Notes under the pieces: model-generated | Told to the model about the DNA's origin: nothing | What the model saw: the letters and a program-made list of their open reading frames with translations, nothing else | Databases searched by the model: none | Shown: positions 23,801-39,349 of the stretch, piece by piece | How the letters are laid out: each line of letters starts with the position of its first letter | How positions within the stretch are numbered: position 1 is the first letter of the stretch | Program-made: the position numbers and the translations under genes | From: Branchiostoma lanceolatum | Taxonomy: Eukaryota > Chordata > Leptocardii > Amphioxiformes > Branchiostomatidae | NCBI RefSeq assembly: GCF_035083965.1 | Contig: NC_089735.1 | Location: 13,762,501-13,826,500 of the forward strand | Reading direction: 5' to 3' | Length of the DNA: 64,000 bases

Positions 23801-25470
23801 GTCAAACATGAAGAGTTCCATACCCACCATGCAAAAGTGTCCCCCTGGCAAAGTGCCCCCTCATGCGAAATTGTCCGTACCCTCCATACAAAAAGGGTGA
23901 TATACTGTATGTACCCGTGCAAAAGTGTCCCGCTGGGGTCGTGTGGCGTAATAGCAGAGCGTTCGGTTCAGAACCAAGAGGTTCCGAGTTCGAATCCTGC
24001 CCTGTCACCGATCTTGTGCCCTTGGGACTTTCCTCACTCCACCCAGGTGTAGATGGGTACCTAACTTCGGTTGGGGAAGGTCATATTGAGGTCACCTGGT
24101 GGCGCCGAATGGCAGCCGCCCAGACCCTTGCGACAGTTCCACGTAGTGCAAGTGTGGATAAAATATGTTTATGCATGTTGTGTATTATATAAAACCTGTA
24201 AACCCTGCATCAATTCAGCACTAGAAAGGCTGCCATTGCGGGTAATTTCTGACCAATAAAAATTGTTATTATATATATATATATATATATATAAAAATGG
24301 CCCAATACAAAAGTGTCCGTCAGAAAAGCTGATATTTTTTCTCCATCTACCTTCAGACCACCAGTTGCTCTGGAGTGTCGGTGAGGAGGGGGCCGGGCCC
24401 AGCCAGTTCCGGGTGCCGCACAGTGTAGACGTGGACAGGTACGGTCAGGTGTGGGTGGCAGACAGAAGGAACCGGCGGATTCAGGTCTTCAGCAGACAGA
24501 CGGGCAGCTACATCGGCGAGTGGACCCTCAACGAGGATGTCTATGCAGTCAGGTAATTGTTACAACAAACATTCAACTCTCTTCCGATAGAATTTAGAAA
24601 AAAATTCAAAGGACCGAATCTTTGTACCAGTTTTCTGGATGCTCAGCCCACGTCAGTTTCCGGAAGTGTGACGTGACCACCGGGTCAAAGGTGATTGGAA
24701 GTTTGTATCGGCCCCGTCTCTTATGAAGTAAGTGTTTGTTTATGTCTAATACTTTCCAAAAGTGTGACGTGAGCACCGGCGCAGGTCAAACGAAATTGGA
24801 AGTCTGTATCGGCCCCCGTCTCATAAAGATGTCCGACAATGCGTAACACAAAACGCATACGGTTGTACACGACCCCGTCGCCATTTCGCAGGACCGCTAG
24901 TCACTACATCTCTTTAGAGAATATTGCAAGTCCTCAAGCAAAAAATGTAGTTTTCAAGCTATAGGATGAAGGTGCCAGATTCTTGGTAAGGTCAAAACTG
25001 ATTCAAACATTGAAAGACGCTTAGGGGGTAATATTTTTCTTGGTTGTAGGTTATTCGTTAAGCTATAGCCTGGAACGTTAGAAAAAAATCTGAATTTGTC
25101 ATTTAATAACAATTTTTCCATCTAAACTTTCAGATTCAGCACAGACAAGTCCACTGTCTTTGTTCTCGAAGAATTGGTTGGTGACCTTTTGATGTTGAAG
25201 TCTCCGAACAAGCCCGGTTTCCTTGGCAACTACAAGTTGATTGACATTTTGCACATGCCGATCCCTGTCATTCCGCACATGTTCTGTGTTAGCCAGGTAA
25301 CAGAGGCTGTCTTCATTGCTCAACTTGGAGCTAAACGGTGTCAGAAATTCGTCCGAGGAAAAGAAAGGTCAAAGTGCTGGCTTTCGCTTGTAATTGTATG
25401 TCGCGGGGGAAAACTTTGTGTGCAGATTGTTGCAAGGAAAGCAAGTACAGAAATTTCTTCTATGGGGTGA
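17855..25470 (+). CDS. NHLRC3: NHL repeat-containing protein 3 orthologue, five exons
   Basis: Exons 17855-17995, 19845-20004, 23136-23336, 24357-24552 and 25134-25470, all GT-AG and in phase, give 344 residues (the human protein is of similar length). NHL beta-propeller blades are visible in order: EVFIAQ-RTEAEKVIVYSEDG, PHGLRV...VWVTDIG, LGTPGERGSNLDPLQFD, DMFVVDGDDGINHRLLKLS, FRVPHSVDVDRYGQVWVADR, RRIQVFSRQTG and AVFIAQLGAKRCQKFV, each matching vertebrate NHLRC3 from memory. The C-terminus runs about 30 residues past that block. The start is uncertain: ATG 17855 is in frame, but vertebrate NHLRC3 begins with a signal peptide, so an upstream exon is likely. Introns hold a palindrome, two repeats, a LINE fragment and a SINE. 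Biochemical role unknown. Confidence 0.88.
18021..18114. repeat. near-perfect palindrome, 46-bp arms, 2-nt loop
   Basis: Arms 18027-18066 and 18069-18108 are perfectly complementary (40 bp) around the loop TG; after one mismatch pair (18026/18109) five more base pairs follow (18021-18025 with 18110-18114). It starts 25 bp after the donor of the first recognised NHLRC3 exon. Confidence 0.95.
18540..19270. repeat. degenerate repeat with about 257-bp internal period
   Basis: The phrase atggtcatgatttytgg followed by agatagctt occurs near 18708 and 18965, with a weaker third echo near 19140. It is interspersed with atgcaaat/atttgcat motifs, a composition like the interspersed repeats at 11990 and 20168. 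Non-coding, in NHLRC3 intron 1. Confidence 0.5.
20168..21206. mobile_element. interspersed repeat, copy 2 (uninterrupted, about 1.04 kb)
   Basis: Same ends and internal two-unit structure (unit starts near 20291 and 20554, 263 bp apart) as the copy at 11990-13716, and the same orientation. It serves as the empty-site reference for the 654-bp insertion. It lies in NHLRC3 intron 2. The right end carries an (aaacagac)n-like purine stretch and the tatctccat hairpin. Confidence 0.8.
21316..21370. repeat. (GA)n and (GATA)n microsatellite
   Basis: A GA run passes into GATA repeats; it lies toward the 3' side of the antisense LINE fragment. Confidence 0.9.
22074..22848 (-). pseudogene. LINE ORF1 (L1-type RNA-binding protein) remnant, no ORF2
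   Basis: The N-terminal part (from ATG 22848, MSARKTRGAS) has a long heptad-rich coiled coil (FEKNFLLLESRLEKLEKK-like region). The second part, in another frame, continues the coiled coil (KASEGLVEELQLKSNKLE) into FSRRNNIRIIG and the RNA-recognition part ending KPVSFG. This layout matches L1-clade ORF1 proteins. The two parts are separated by one frameshift near 22530-22600, so it is dead. No reverse transcriptase follows on the minus strand down to 21207. It lies antisense in NHLRC3 intron 2. Confidence 0.8.
23931..24307 (+). mobile_element. tRNA-derived SINE with 11-bp target duplication
   Basis: Flanked by caaaagtgtcc at 23920-23930 and 24308-24318. The tRNA-like head has an A-box-like gtggcgtaatagcag and the B box gagttcgaatcc (23988-23999). 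The 3' part carries the ctgccattgcgggtaatttc motif and ends in (TA)n at about 24270-24293. In NHLRC3 intron 3. Confidence 0.88.
24640..24860. repeat. imperfect tandem duplication, about 106 bp unit
   Basis: The series agtgtgacgtga, caccgg, ggtcaaa, attggaagt, tgtatcggccc, cgtctc appears twice in order (from about 24661 and 24767). Intronic. Confidence 0.7.
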
Positions 25471-26519
25471 AAATGTCCACTATGTCATCTACGGTTGGTT
25501 CTAGTTAATTGAGCTGTGTAGAAAAGGTGTTTCATCGCATATGAAAACCCAGTGTACTTGCTTCAGATGATGGTACAACAAGCTCTTTTTTCCTTGTCGG
25601 AAAAACGGATTTTATTCTCCACAAATGCCTAGCTACAACCTATCATAGCGTGGAAAAAACAACAGAGAGAAAGGCGTTTGGCGGTACACAAATTATGTTT
25701 AATCAAGAAAGTCTGCCAAGTTCGACAAATCCCGCGGGATTCCCGTGGGAATACATTTACCAGTGGTACACAGATGTATGATATTCCGTTCCCAAAGAAG
25801 AGAACATGTATACATTGGTTTTCAAACGACTACGTATATATATCGGGACCACGTTGTAGTTAGTCTATTGAGATGTATAGACATCTACAAGGACATGTCT
25901 ACTGTTGAATAAAGGAGTTTTATATTATACATGAAACCTCATTGGTTGAATACAGGAATAAAAGACCTGTTGATCATGATATCATATTTTGTCGCCTCAA
26001 TTCTTGTTTAACAAAATTTATGATCTCAAAATTTGAAAATGTAGGATTTTTTTTTGCCCGCCTTGTTTTTTTTTCGCCCTATCTCATTAGTTTTGGAGTC
26101 TGCGGAGGATGTCTTATACAGTAATTATTAAGTACTTGAAATTGTAACAAATGATACGTCGAGGAGGCATATGTTATATTCCAATCAGGGTCTTAAAAAT
26201 CATAATCAAGTATGACATACTTCCTATTGATTGCTGTGTTGTTTATTTTATTAATTGATGTCCATAGATTACAATATTTTTCATTCATACGGTCTATGGA
26301 AAGCCATACATTCGGGCGGCGTTGCCGGTTAGCGGTGACGTTCGGGCGTCGTGAAGTCTCAGCTGCAGCTGATAGCGAAGTTAGTTAAATCCTAACCCCC
26401 GGGGCTTAGCTTAGGATAGTTACGAGATATCTAGTGGTGAACTGAAATTTGTATCAGAAAACGCTAGCAGATTGATGTAGAAATGCTAGGGTCTTGTAGT
26501 TTAGTATAGCAAGATGGCG
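25471..26519 (+). other. 3' untranslated region and flank of NHLRC3
   Basis: AATAAA occurs at 25908-25913 and again near 25955, either being usable as the polyadenylation signal. Nothing else is recognised up to the Gypsy-like fossil. Confidence 0.45.
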
Positions 26520-27445
26520 TGGCCAGGTTGTCCGATTCTCTCTACCATGTAGAAGTTAATCCCGGACGGTGGCAGAGCGATCACAGATGACGCACCACTT
26601 ATGGAGGGTGACAATGGTCCGGACGGTAGCGGAGCAGCCACACAGGGCACCCCACCTATGGAGGACAGAGAATACCACGGGCCTATAACCTGATCCCAAC
26701 AAGCCAGATCGGCAGCCAATGGGGCAAGGACAGGACACAGCCGCAGGGAGCGAGACGAAGAGATAAGGACGAGGCATGGTGAGAGACAACTGGTACACCT
26801 GAGCGGAGCAGAGACAACGACGATACAAGTGATGGTGACTTCAGGATGATGCAGATTGCAACCTGAGCACCGACAGTTCAGCATGGACTTGACAACTGAA
26901 CTCTTGATCCAGAGACAATGTCTCCTGTTCAGATTTCATATATATTGTGACTCATACCTGGCGTTATGAAGCTAGGGTAGCTCATACCTCTGTTGGCTAT
27001 ATGCCAATATGTCACTGTATGAATGTACATGTAAACTAACTTGTACCGTTTTTCTGTTTTTGTGAAATGCGAGGACGCATTTGTTTCAAACCAGGAGGAT
27101 GTAATATAGCGCATATTGTAATGCGTGTGTTAGCAGAGTACTCCCCTGCATGTAGCTTTCTGAGAAATGTACTCAGTGCATGACACGCGTGTATGCCTAA
27201 TCCTGTACAAGGCTATGCAAGACAGTATTAGGCTCTCCATTGCCCCTGAGACTGTTACTCCTTTACTACTTCCTGTATGACTAATCTTGAAGATATTGAG
27301 AAAGCATAAAAATGAGGAACACAGTATGATAGACACAACGGTGTCTAACAAGACTTGTCGATGAGGAATAGAGAGGAAAGAACATGTGAGTCTGGAATAA
27401 AGATCGTTTCTCGGCCACGACGACAACTGGAGTCTGTCTTCACTT
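26520..27445 (+). mobile_element. Ty3/Gypsy-like LTR retrotransposon fossil, 3' part
   Basis: The end of an internal region is followed by a purine-rich stretch (ccaggagga) and then TGTAATATAG at 27100, the usual layout of a polypurine tract abutting a 3' LTR. The putative LTR runs to about 27442 and contains an AATAAA. No 5' LTR, gag or pol was seen, so it is a broken, truncated fossil; age cannot be judged without a second LTR. Confidence 0.5.
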
Positions 27446-29169
27446 TCCATCGAAGACGCTCTCTCTGTTATTCCTTACAATTGTCTTCTTTTTCTAATTC
27501 CCTGCCGTTGCTATGTTTTCCAATTGCCCTGGATCAAAGATTCCACTCTCAATGAGGCTGTCTTTCACACGATTTACGTCCAGGTTCGTCACAATTTTAG
27601 TCCGATGTCTTCCGAGTATTTTTTCGTGAGCTGGATCCATCTTCAAGACAGCAGTGTCACAAGTTCACAAATGTGCAGAAATGCATGTCCTTTCTATTTA
27701 CTGTACACAGGGCGAGCAGTCTTTTGATCTTTCAAGTTTAAAAGCTTGCCGGTTCAAAGGTCTCTGTCAACACCCACCTGTGACAAACTCCCGCTCTTTT
27801 GTGACGTCTCCGACAAAGTGAGGACAAATGGTACCCAAATATTGGGCCGCCGGTAGGGAGCTTTGTTGTTGATACAGTGCTCTTGATCAAATTAAGATGT
27901 ATGTTGAGTTAGACGGGTTTTTTTCTTCCTTCTAAGAAAATACCTTTACAGTAAGTTAATGGATGTTGGCACGCACATCTATTTGCATTCCGCACTGCTA
28001 CAACCGACGGACAATAGAGTGGGATGTATCCATTACTTGTGTACGTGTACACAGTATTGTATATGTTGTCATTTGGCCCAGAACAATAGTACGAAAAGCT
28101 GTCAAACGACTTCTAGAAATGTAAAGCTAATGCGGTCGTACACGACCCATGTCGACACCAAGGCTAACATGGAATGACCTACGGTGAACAATGTCTTTCA
28201 GTAAATACCTGAGCAACAACATATCGAAACACTTAAAAGTAGCTCTAGTGTACTACAAGGGCAATTCTATTTGGAAGATTCAGATATGAGGTGGTCATTA
28301 ACATTTCAATCACTTTTCAAAAATGACTGTCACTAGATTTCATAGAAATTTTGATTCAAGCTGATCTGTTATTTCATCTTAACTCGCAAGGTGGCGCTTC
28401 TAAGCTGCCGGTGCCGGCTCACATTCGCCGATTTCAAACCCTCATGTCCGCCTGGGTGGGAAAAACACCCGGCCCCGGCCTAACTTCCTTTCGACCTCTT
28501 GCTCCACATAGCATAAATCAACACAACCCCCGGCGTGGCCGACACATTGGAACGGACCTTGGATTCTGAAATCAGTACATTCCGGGCGTCCACTTTCGCA
28601 GACAGCACGAAATCAACCTACGGTACCCACCTCCGTGCGTACCTCCAATTCTGTCTTTTCATGGGCTAGAATGTTTTTTTATTGGTCAGAAATTACCCGC
28701 AATGGCAGCCTTTCTAGCGCTGAATTGATGCAGGGTTTACAGGTTTCACATAATATACAACATATACATAATACATATCTTATCCACAATTCGGCTACCA
28801 CGGCAACTGTCTGTCGATTTGCAGCATTACTGGCCCGCTCGTTAACAATTACACAAGTGTCTGGCAGTATCGAAATTTAACATCAATTTGTTTCCCTGCT
28901 TCCAACCTCCTTGCTGCTTCAAAAGGAATTTGGACTAACTAATTCAACAATCCAAAATCGGCAACTGCACACTGTTCTAAGAGGAATTAGACGTTTCAAA
29001 AGCGACAGGCCCCGCCAAAAGCTACCAATCACTCCCTCTATTCTGAACTATTCTTGTCGACCTTGGACTTGTCAGTATACGTAAGTGTCGACGCCACCTT
29101 TTGGGCAGCCTGCCTAGTTGCATCCTTTTGCCTTTTTTGGAAGGTCAATTTTGTCCTGTCGCGTGCTAA
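27446..29169. other. intergenic, left flank of the histone array
   Basis: No gene recognised; contains a minus-strand SINE fragment. Confidence 0.4.
28668..28760 (-). mobile_element. SINE 3' fragment
   Basis: The reverse complement matches the 3' part of the SINE at 23931-24307 (acctgtaaaccctgcatcaa, ggctgccattgcgggtaatt). The head is missing. Confidence 0.8.
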
Positions 29170-29188
29170 TGATTATCAAAGCACGCAA

Positions 29189-29237
<49 letters not shown>

Positions 29238-29689
29238 TCCGTTGTCGTCCAGAAGTTTGGCTACGCTTGTGAGACATTGCTTACTAGTATGTTTACGGCG
29301 TTTGGACTTGAAAAGGAATGCCGATTCATTGTTGTACATGTTCTAAGGAACGTCACAGACGACAGTTGTTCTAGAAGACAGGACGCAAACTTCTTGCTGC
29401 GTCAACTTTGTTTGGTGGAATAAGAACGTGTACAGACTTTTATTACGTCAAAATTCACTTTCTTTGTTGTTTGTTTTCTTTCATGATCACCCTTAGTTGT
29501 TTTTGTTGTGTGTTCCAAGACATAAGTTCAGAGGTACTGTTTTATGCCGCCTGCGATCCCAGGTTTGTGGCGTGTGCGTGCGTTGTGTGTAGTCACTGTT
29601 TCGACTGGAATGTGATTGCTATAGCTCTTTTGTGAGGATGTGGGTGGCCTTGAAAAAGGCCGGGGTTACGTTGAGCGGAGGCGGTCGAT

Positions 29690-30052
29690 TTACTTGGAGC
29701 TGGTGTACTTGGTGACGGCCTTGGTGCCCTCGCTGACGGCGTGCTTGGCCAGCTCGCCTGGCAGCAGGAGTCGCACGGCGGTCTGGATCTCGCGGCTGCT
29801 GATGGTGGAGCGCTTGTTGTAGTGAGCCAGTCGAGAAGCTTCGGCAGCGATTCTCTCGAAGATGTCGTTGACGAAGGAGTTCATGATGCCCATGGCCTTG
29901 CTGGAGACGCCGGTGTCGGGGTGCACCTGCTTGAGTACCTTGTAGATGTAGACGCCGAAGGTCTCCCTTCTCTTTCTCCTCCTTCCACGCTTCTTGTCTC
30001 CTGCGGGCCTGGCCTTGCCAGCTTTCTTGGCGGCTTTTCCACTTGGCGGCAT
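29690..30052 (-). CDS. H2B: histone H2B
   Basis: Core histone that dimerises with H2A in the nucleosome. 120 residues: basic N-tail ([10 protein letters not shown]), histone fold from about residue 33 ([19 protein letters not shown]) to [14 protein letters not shown], and C-terminus AVTKYTSSK with the Lys that is ubiquitylated in other animals. The mRNA 3' stem-loop is at 29661-29646 (GGCCTT-TTTC-AAGGCC on the minus strand), followed by ACCCACA and a purine-rich AAAGAG element. It is divergent from H2A at 30327. This first copy differs from the interior ones in its promoter, which keeps the octamer. Confidence 0.98.
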   Translation of the reverse strand: MPPSGKAAKKAGKARPAGDKKRGRRRKRRETFGVYIYKVLKQVHPDTGVSSKAMGIMNSFVNDIFERIAAEASRLAHYNKRSTISSREIQTAVRLLLPGELAKHAVSEGTKAVTKYTSSK

Positions 30053-30701
<649 letters not shown>

Positions 30702-31327
30702 TGTCCGGACGAAAGAAACAGAACCCCGGCCATTTTCAGGGCCACACACATCCTCTCGAAAGAACTGTATTCTCTTCACACTGAATCAATGCAGATGCAC
30801 GAATGGATATACCCCCCCCTACACACAAAGAGTATATGTGGAGACTAAGACAATTTAGTAGCAAAAGTAACTTTACATATGACATAATAGCCCGTCTAAG
30901 ATATATGACAGACAATCAACGCAATATGGTATTCTCAGATGGCCTGCATCTTACAAGTGTGTCGTTTAGTGCTAGCTGACATATGTGTATTTTATATGTG
31001 TGTGCACGTTGTAACACTCTTTAATGTCAATAAAGTCAGTACAATGTCGGCTGAATCGATTTGCGTGTACATGTAGTAAAGGGGGGGGGGCGAGTTGTGG
31101 CTCAACAACGAAAGAACATTAAATTAATAAAGTCATCACACTGTCGGCTGAATTGATATGCGTTTACAGGTATTTGGGGGGGGGTGATGTGCGAGTTGTG
31201 TGTAATTGTATGTCAGACGAAAGAACGTACGTCTGTTTAAAGAAAGGTGAACGATATAGATCTTTCTGGGATATGTGGGTGGCCCTGAAAAGGGCCGGGA
31301 TTGTCGTTGATCTTGTTGCGATCCTCC

Positions 31328-31537
<210 letters not shown>

Positions 31538-32008
31538 CTACATACACTCGGGCCTAGACATACAGTGGCAACCAGGCATTAATCGTCAATTTCATTGCTC
31601 AATAAACTTGTGGACTCGCAACACACATACAAGATCGTCATGAAATCGTCAAAACACACACTCCCAATTGCACCAAGATCTCTCCGACACACCAATCATA
31701 TTCTTCACACACACAAAGTATACCAAGAAAATAAAACATATATCTATACTACGCTTCACACGCATTTCTTAGTATCCAACCGTACACAAATCTTTACAGA
31801 AATCAACAAGACTATCATTACAAAGAAAACGGGACCATGATAGTTCATTGTTGTGTGTTTGCATGACCGGCTTGGATTTTGTATTATGCTCGTTGTTCGA
31901 GTCAGGTGTGTACATGTGTTGTGTGAAGATACAGCTCTTTTGGGGAGATTTGGGTGGCCCTGAGAAGGGCCGGGGTTTGCTTGCTTTCGATGAGGAGAGT
32001 CAGATCCT

Positions 32009-32440
<432 letters not shown>

Positions 32441-32591
32441 AGCCACTAGCCAAGCAAGACAATGCTACGCGGAGGATTTGACACCGGCAAGACAAACATC
32501 TTGTTGGGAAAACACGAAGCAGAACAAAATAAAATGAACTAAAGCAAAGAAAACGGATTGATTTGCCTGAAACACACACGCAGACACACAG

Positions 32592-32648
<57 letters not shown>

Positions 32649-33104
32649 GTTGTCGTCCAGAAGTTTGACTACACTTCTGAGACATTCCTTACTAGTATGT
32701 TTATGGCGTTTTGACCGGAAAAGGAACGCCGATCAACGGCCAATTCATTGTTCTACGTGTTCTAAGGAACGTCACAGACGACAGTTGTTCCAGAAGGCAA
32801 GGGACGCAAGCTTTTTGTTGCGTCACCTTTGTTTGGTGTAATAAGAACGTGTGCAGCCTTTTATTACGTCAAAATTCACTTTCTTTGTTGTTTGTTTTCT
32901 TTCATGATCATTCTGTTGTCTTTATAGTTGTTGTGTGTTCCAGGCATAAGTTCTGTACATGTCGCCTGCGGTCACAGGTTAGTGGCATGTGCGTGGGTTG
33001 TGTGTAGTCGCTGTTTCGACTAGAATGTGATTGCTATAGCTCTTTTGTGAGGATGTGGGTGGCCTTGAAAAAGGCCGGGATTTTGACGAGCGGAGGCGGT
33101 CGAT

Positions 33105-33467
33105 TTACTTGGAGCTGGTGTACTTGGTGACGGCCTTGGTGCCCTCGCTGACGGCGTGCTTGGCCAGCTCGCCTGGCAGCAGGAGTCGCACGGCGGTCTG
33201 GATCTCGCGGCTGCTGATGGTGGAGCGCTTGTTGTAGTGAGCCAGTCGAGAAGCTTCGGCAGCGATTCTCTCGAAGATGTCGTTGACGAAGGAGTTCATG
33301 ATGCCCATGGCCTTGCTGGAGACGCCGGTGTCGGGGTGCACCTGCTTCAGCACCTTGTAAATGTAGACGCCGAAGGTTTCCCTTCTCTTTCTCCTCCTTC
33401 CACGCTTCTTGTCTCCTGCGGGCCTGGCCTTGCCAGCTTTCTTGGCGGCTTTTCCACTTGGCGGCAT
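33105..33467 (-). CDS. H2B: histone H2B
   Basis: 120 residues, same protein as the first copy. The frame is open upstream of the chosen ATG ([10 protein letters not shown]...), but MPPSGK is the conserved start. Stem-loop 33076-33061. First gene of the 6.7-kb composite unit U2. Confidence 0.98.
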   Translation of the reverse strand: MPPSGKAAKKAGKARPAGDKKRGRRRKRRETFGVYIYKVLKQVHPDTGVSSKAMGIMNSFVNDIFERIAAEASRLAHYNKRSTISSREIQTAVRLLLPGELAKHAVSEGTKAVTKYTSSK

Positions 33468-34112
<645 letters not shown>

Positions 34113-34710
34113 TTTCCAGACGAAACCGAAACCCCGGCCCTTTTCAGGGCCACCCACATCCTCTCGAAAGAACTGTATTCTCTTCACACTGAATCAAACT
34201 ACACAATGCAGATATAAGAATGGATATTCCCCCACCCCCCGAAACACAGTGCATCTGTCGAGGTCGAGACTAAGACAATTTAGCAGTAAAAGTAACCTTA
34301 CATATGATATACCCCAGTCCAAGATAGCTGACAGACAATTAACGTGATGCGTGAGCAAGACCGATCACGCAAAATGACCGCAAAATGATCTCAGATGGCC
34401 TGCATCTTACAAGTGTGTCGTTTAATGCTAGCTGACATATGTGTATATCATATGTGTGTGCAGGTTACATGTTCGCGACCGGGTGCACGTGTTCACATAA
34501 CATTCTCTAACGTTAATAAAGTCATTACACTGTCGGCTAAATTGATTTGCGTGTACAGATATAAGGGGGGGGATGCGAGTTGTGTGTAACTGTATTTCAG
34601 GCGCAACAACTGCGTCTGTTTAGAGAAAGGTGAGCGATATAGATCTTTCTGGGATATGTGTGTGGCCCTGAAAAGGGCCGGGGTTGTCGTCGATCTTGTT
34701 GCGATCCTCC

Positions 34711-34920
<210 letters not shown>

Positions 34921-35391
34921 CTACATACACTCGGGCCTAGACATACAGTGGCAACCAGGCATTAATCGTCAATTTCATTGCTCAATAAACTTGTGGACTC
35001 GCAACACACATACAAGATCGTCATGAAATCGTCAAAACACACACTCCCAATTGCACCAAGATCTCTCCGACACACCAATCATATTCTTCACACACACAAA
35101 GTATACCAAGAAAATAAAACATATATCTATACTACGCTTCACACGCATTTCTTAGTATCCAACCGTACACAAATCTTTACAGAAATCAACAAGACTATCA
35201 TTACAAAGAAAACGGGACCATGATAGTTCATTGTTGTGTGTTTGCATGACCGGCTTGGATTTTGTATTATGCTCGTTGTTCGAGTCAGGTGTGTACATGT
35301 GTTGTGTGAAGATACAGCTCTTTTGGGGAGATTTGGGTGGCCCTGAGAAGGGCCGGGGTTTGCTTGCTTTCGATGAGGAGAGTCAGATCCT

Positions 35392-35808
<417 letters not shown>

Positions 35809-35899
35809 TTAGAGAAAGGTGAACGATATAGATCTTTCTGGGATATGTGTGTGGCCCTGAAAAGGGCCGGGGTTGTCGTCGATCTTGTTGCGATCCTCC

Positions 35900-36490
<591 letters not shown>

Positions 36491-37007
36491 TTGTGTCTCC
36501 AGAATCCGACTTTTGCAGCAAGCTCGGCACTTTTGAGGGTAGCGCATGAAAGATGCATGCGCTATAGAATGGCAATGGGCTACATACTAGTACGCTCGGG
36601 CAAACGCTCGTGCCTAGATATACAGTGGCAACCAGGCATTCGTCAATTTCATTGCTCAATAAATTTGTAGACTCGCAACACACATACAAGATCATCATGA
36701 AATCAAACTTCTTCCGTCGTCTTTATACAGCCTGCATCGGCGCAATGTAGTCTGCCTGTGCGTGTGTGCGTCCATCCACCCATTCTTTTGATAATCTGTG
36801 TGTGTGTGTGGGGGGGGGGGGGGGTGTTGGGTGTGTGGGCGGGTCTTTTGATAGATATGTGTTCATCTTATTACATTCATTTTCTTTGAGAGCATGTGGT
36901 GTGTAGAAAAGTGATAACTTTGATGTGATTGACATAGCTCTTTGTTAAGATGTGGGTGGCCCTGAAAAGGGCCGGGGTTTCAGTCAGAAACTTGGACGGT
37001 CGGATCT

Positions 37008-37625
37008 TCACTTCTTCTTGGGCTTGGACGACTTCTTGGCAGGCGCTGCCTTCTTGGCAGCCGGCTTCTTTTTCGGCGTCTTCTTGGTCGGTTTCTTGGC
37101 GGCTGGTTTCTTGGCCGGAGATTTCTTGGTCTTCTTGGCTGCCGGCTTCTTGGCCTTCTTGGGGGTGGTAGCCTTCTTGGCCGCGGGCTTTTTTGGCTTG
37201 GCGGTCTTGGGCTTGGTTGCCTTCTTGGCCGCGGGTTTCTTGACGGGCTTCTTGACGGCAGGTTTCTTGGCGGCCTTCTCGGCGGCTTTCTTGGCTGCTA
37301 CGTTGATTTTGAAGGATCCCGACGCCCCCGTACCTTTCACCTGAATGAGGGTGCCCTTGGCCACCAATGCTTTCAAGGCGAGCTTGATGAAGTGTGCCTT
37401 CTTCTCCACGTCGAACTTGTAGTTGCCGGCGATGTATTTCTTGATGGCCAACAGGGAAGAACCTTTACGGTCCTTGAGCGCCTCCAGGGCCGCCGTAATC
37501 ATGGCGGAGGTGGGCGGGTGGGCCGCAGGGGCCTTTGGCGCCCTGGGCTTCTTGGCCTTCTTGGGGGACGATGCTGGAGCGGACATGATAGCTTTCTTTG
37601 TCTGCGATGGAAATGAACCCGACAT
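37008..37625 (-). CDS. H1: linker histone H1
   Basis: Binds linker DNA at the nucleosome dyad. 205 residues from the first ATG ([17 protein letters not shown]) or 192 from the second at 37586; most H1 proteins begin like the second. Winged-helix globular domain about residues 36-109 ([20 protein letters not shown] to GASGSFKIN), then a Lys/Ala/Pro tail with TPKK and SPAKK phosphorylation-type sites. Stem-loop 36973-36958 with ACCCACA. Confidence 0.97.
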   Translation of the reverse strand: MSGSFPSQTKKAIMSAPASSPKKAKKPRAPKAPAAHPPTSAMITAALEALKDRKGSSLLAIKKYIAGNYKFDVEKKAHFIKLALKALVAKGTLIQVKGTGASGSFKINVAAKKAAEKAAKKPAVKKPVKKPAAKKATKPKTAKPKKPAAKKATTPKKAKKPAAKKTKKSPAKKPAAKKPTKKTPKKKPAAKKAAPAKKSSKPKKK

Positions 37626-37730
37626 CTTGTCAAGCTGGCGTGAAGTAGAGACGGTGCGGACGTGGTCGGAAACGTCGTAGCGTGTCTGCGTCTTATTGTC
37701 CGTCGCGGCGAAATTTGTGTTTCTTTTCTA
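37626..37730 (-). promoter_or_regulatory. H1 promoter
   Basis: The minus strand has the H1-specific AAACACAAA box at 37722-37714 and a TATA-like GACAATAAGA at 37700-37691. Both candidate start codons lie downstream. Confidence 0.75.
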
Positions 37731-38362
37731 ACTTTACGGTTGAATTTCTCAATTCCTGGGTATCAAAAACGATACTGGCTCGGTTTCCGTACAAGAGGAC
37801 ATGTCCACCTCACTAATTTGATGGAAGCCGCTGGTCACTAGCCCTCAGATATTAAGATATTTGCCATACTTTTCAGGAAGCACGCCCTGGACTTCAAGCC
37901 GACGGCTGATCGAGTTTGCACGCAGAGAAACGAGTGACCGCATATGACTTGATGGACACCAAGGCTTTTAGTTGACGCAGTTATATCATATTTGAGCCAA
38001 GCAACTTCACTACGCGTGAACGAACAGAGATCGACAAGATATAGATCATAAGCAACACACACTCCAAATTGCACCAAGATCTCTCCACACACTAATTATA
38101 TTCTTCACACACACAAAGTATACCATAAAACATATAAACTACGCTTCACACGCATTTCTTAGTATCCAAACGTGCACACATCTTTACAGAAATCAACAAG
38201 ACTATCACTACAATTTACAAAGAAAATGGGACCATCATAGTTCATTGTTGTGTGTCTGCATGACCGGCTTGAGTTAGACTTTTGTATAATTTATGCTCGT
38301 TGTTTGAGTCAGGTGTGTACATGTGTTGTGAGAAGATACAGCTCTTTTGGGGAGATTTGGGT

Positions 38363-38378
38363 GGCCCTGAGAAGGGCC
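38363..38378 (-). terminator. orphan histone H4 3' stem-loop
   Basis: GGCCCT-TCTC-AGGGCC with normal H4 3' flanks on both sides for about 15-100 bp, but at about 38391 the sequence jumps back into the H1-H4 spacer (ccaatcatattcttcac) without any H4 coding sequence. A complete H4 follows 320 bp later with its own stem-loop at 38655. Confidence 0.93.
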
Positions 38379-38707
38379 GGGGTTTGCTTGCCAATCATAT
38401 TCTTCACACACACAAAGTATACCAAGAAAATAAAACATATATCTATACTACGCTTCACACGCATTTCTTAGTATCCAACCGTACACAAATCTTTACAGAA
38501 ATCAACAAGACTATCATTACAAAGAAAACGGGACCATGATAGTTCATTGTTGTGTGTTTGCATGACCGGCTTGGATTTTGTATTATGCTCGTTGTTCGAG
38601 TCAGGTGTGTACATGTGTTGTGTGAAGATACAGCTCTTTTGGGGAGATTTGGGTGGCCCTGAGAAGGGCCGGGGTTTGCTTGCTTTCGATGAGGAGAGTC
38701 AGATCCT

Positions 38708-39145
<438 letters not shown>

Positions 39146-39298
39146 CAAGCCACTAGCCAAGCAAGACAATGCTACGCGGAGGATTTGACACCGGCAAGAC
39201 AAACATCTTGTTGGGAAAACACGAAGCAGAACAAAATAAAATGAACTAAAGCAAAGAAAACGGATTGATTTGCCTGAAACACACACGCAGACACACAG

Positions 39299-39349
<51 letters not shown>

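Noticed and set aside
23935-24010. Possible tRNA gene
   Set aside because: Head of a SINE bounded by an 11-bp target duplication.
29166-29226. CRISPR-like short repeats
   Set aside because: Plain CGCA/CA microsatellite without spacers; eukaryotic context.
36655-36662. AATAAA on the plus strand between H3 and H1 as a polyadenylation site
   Set aside because: No plus-strand gene ends there; the histone genes use the stem-loop.
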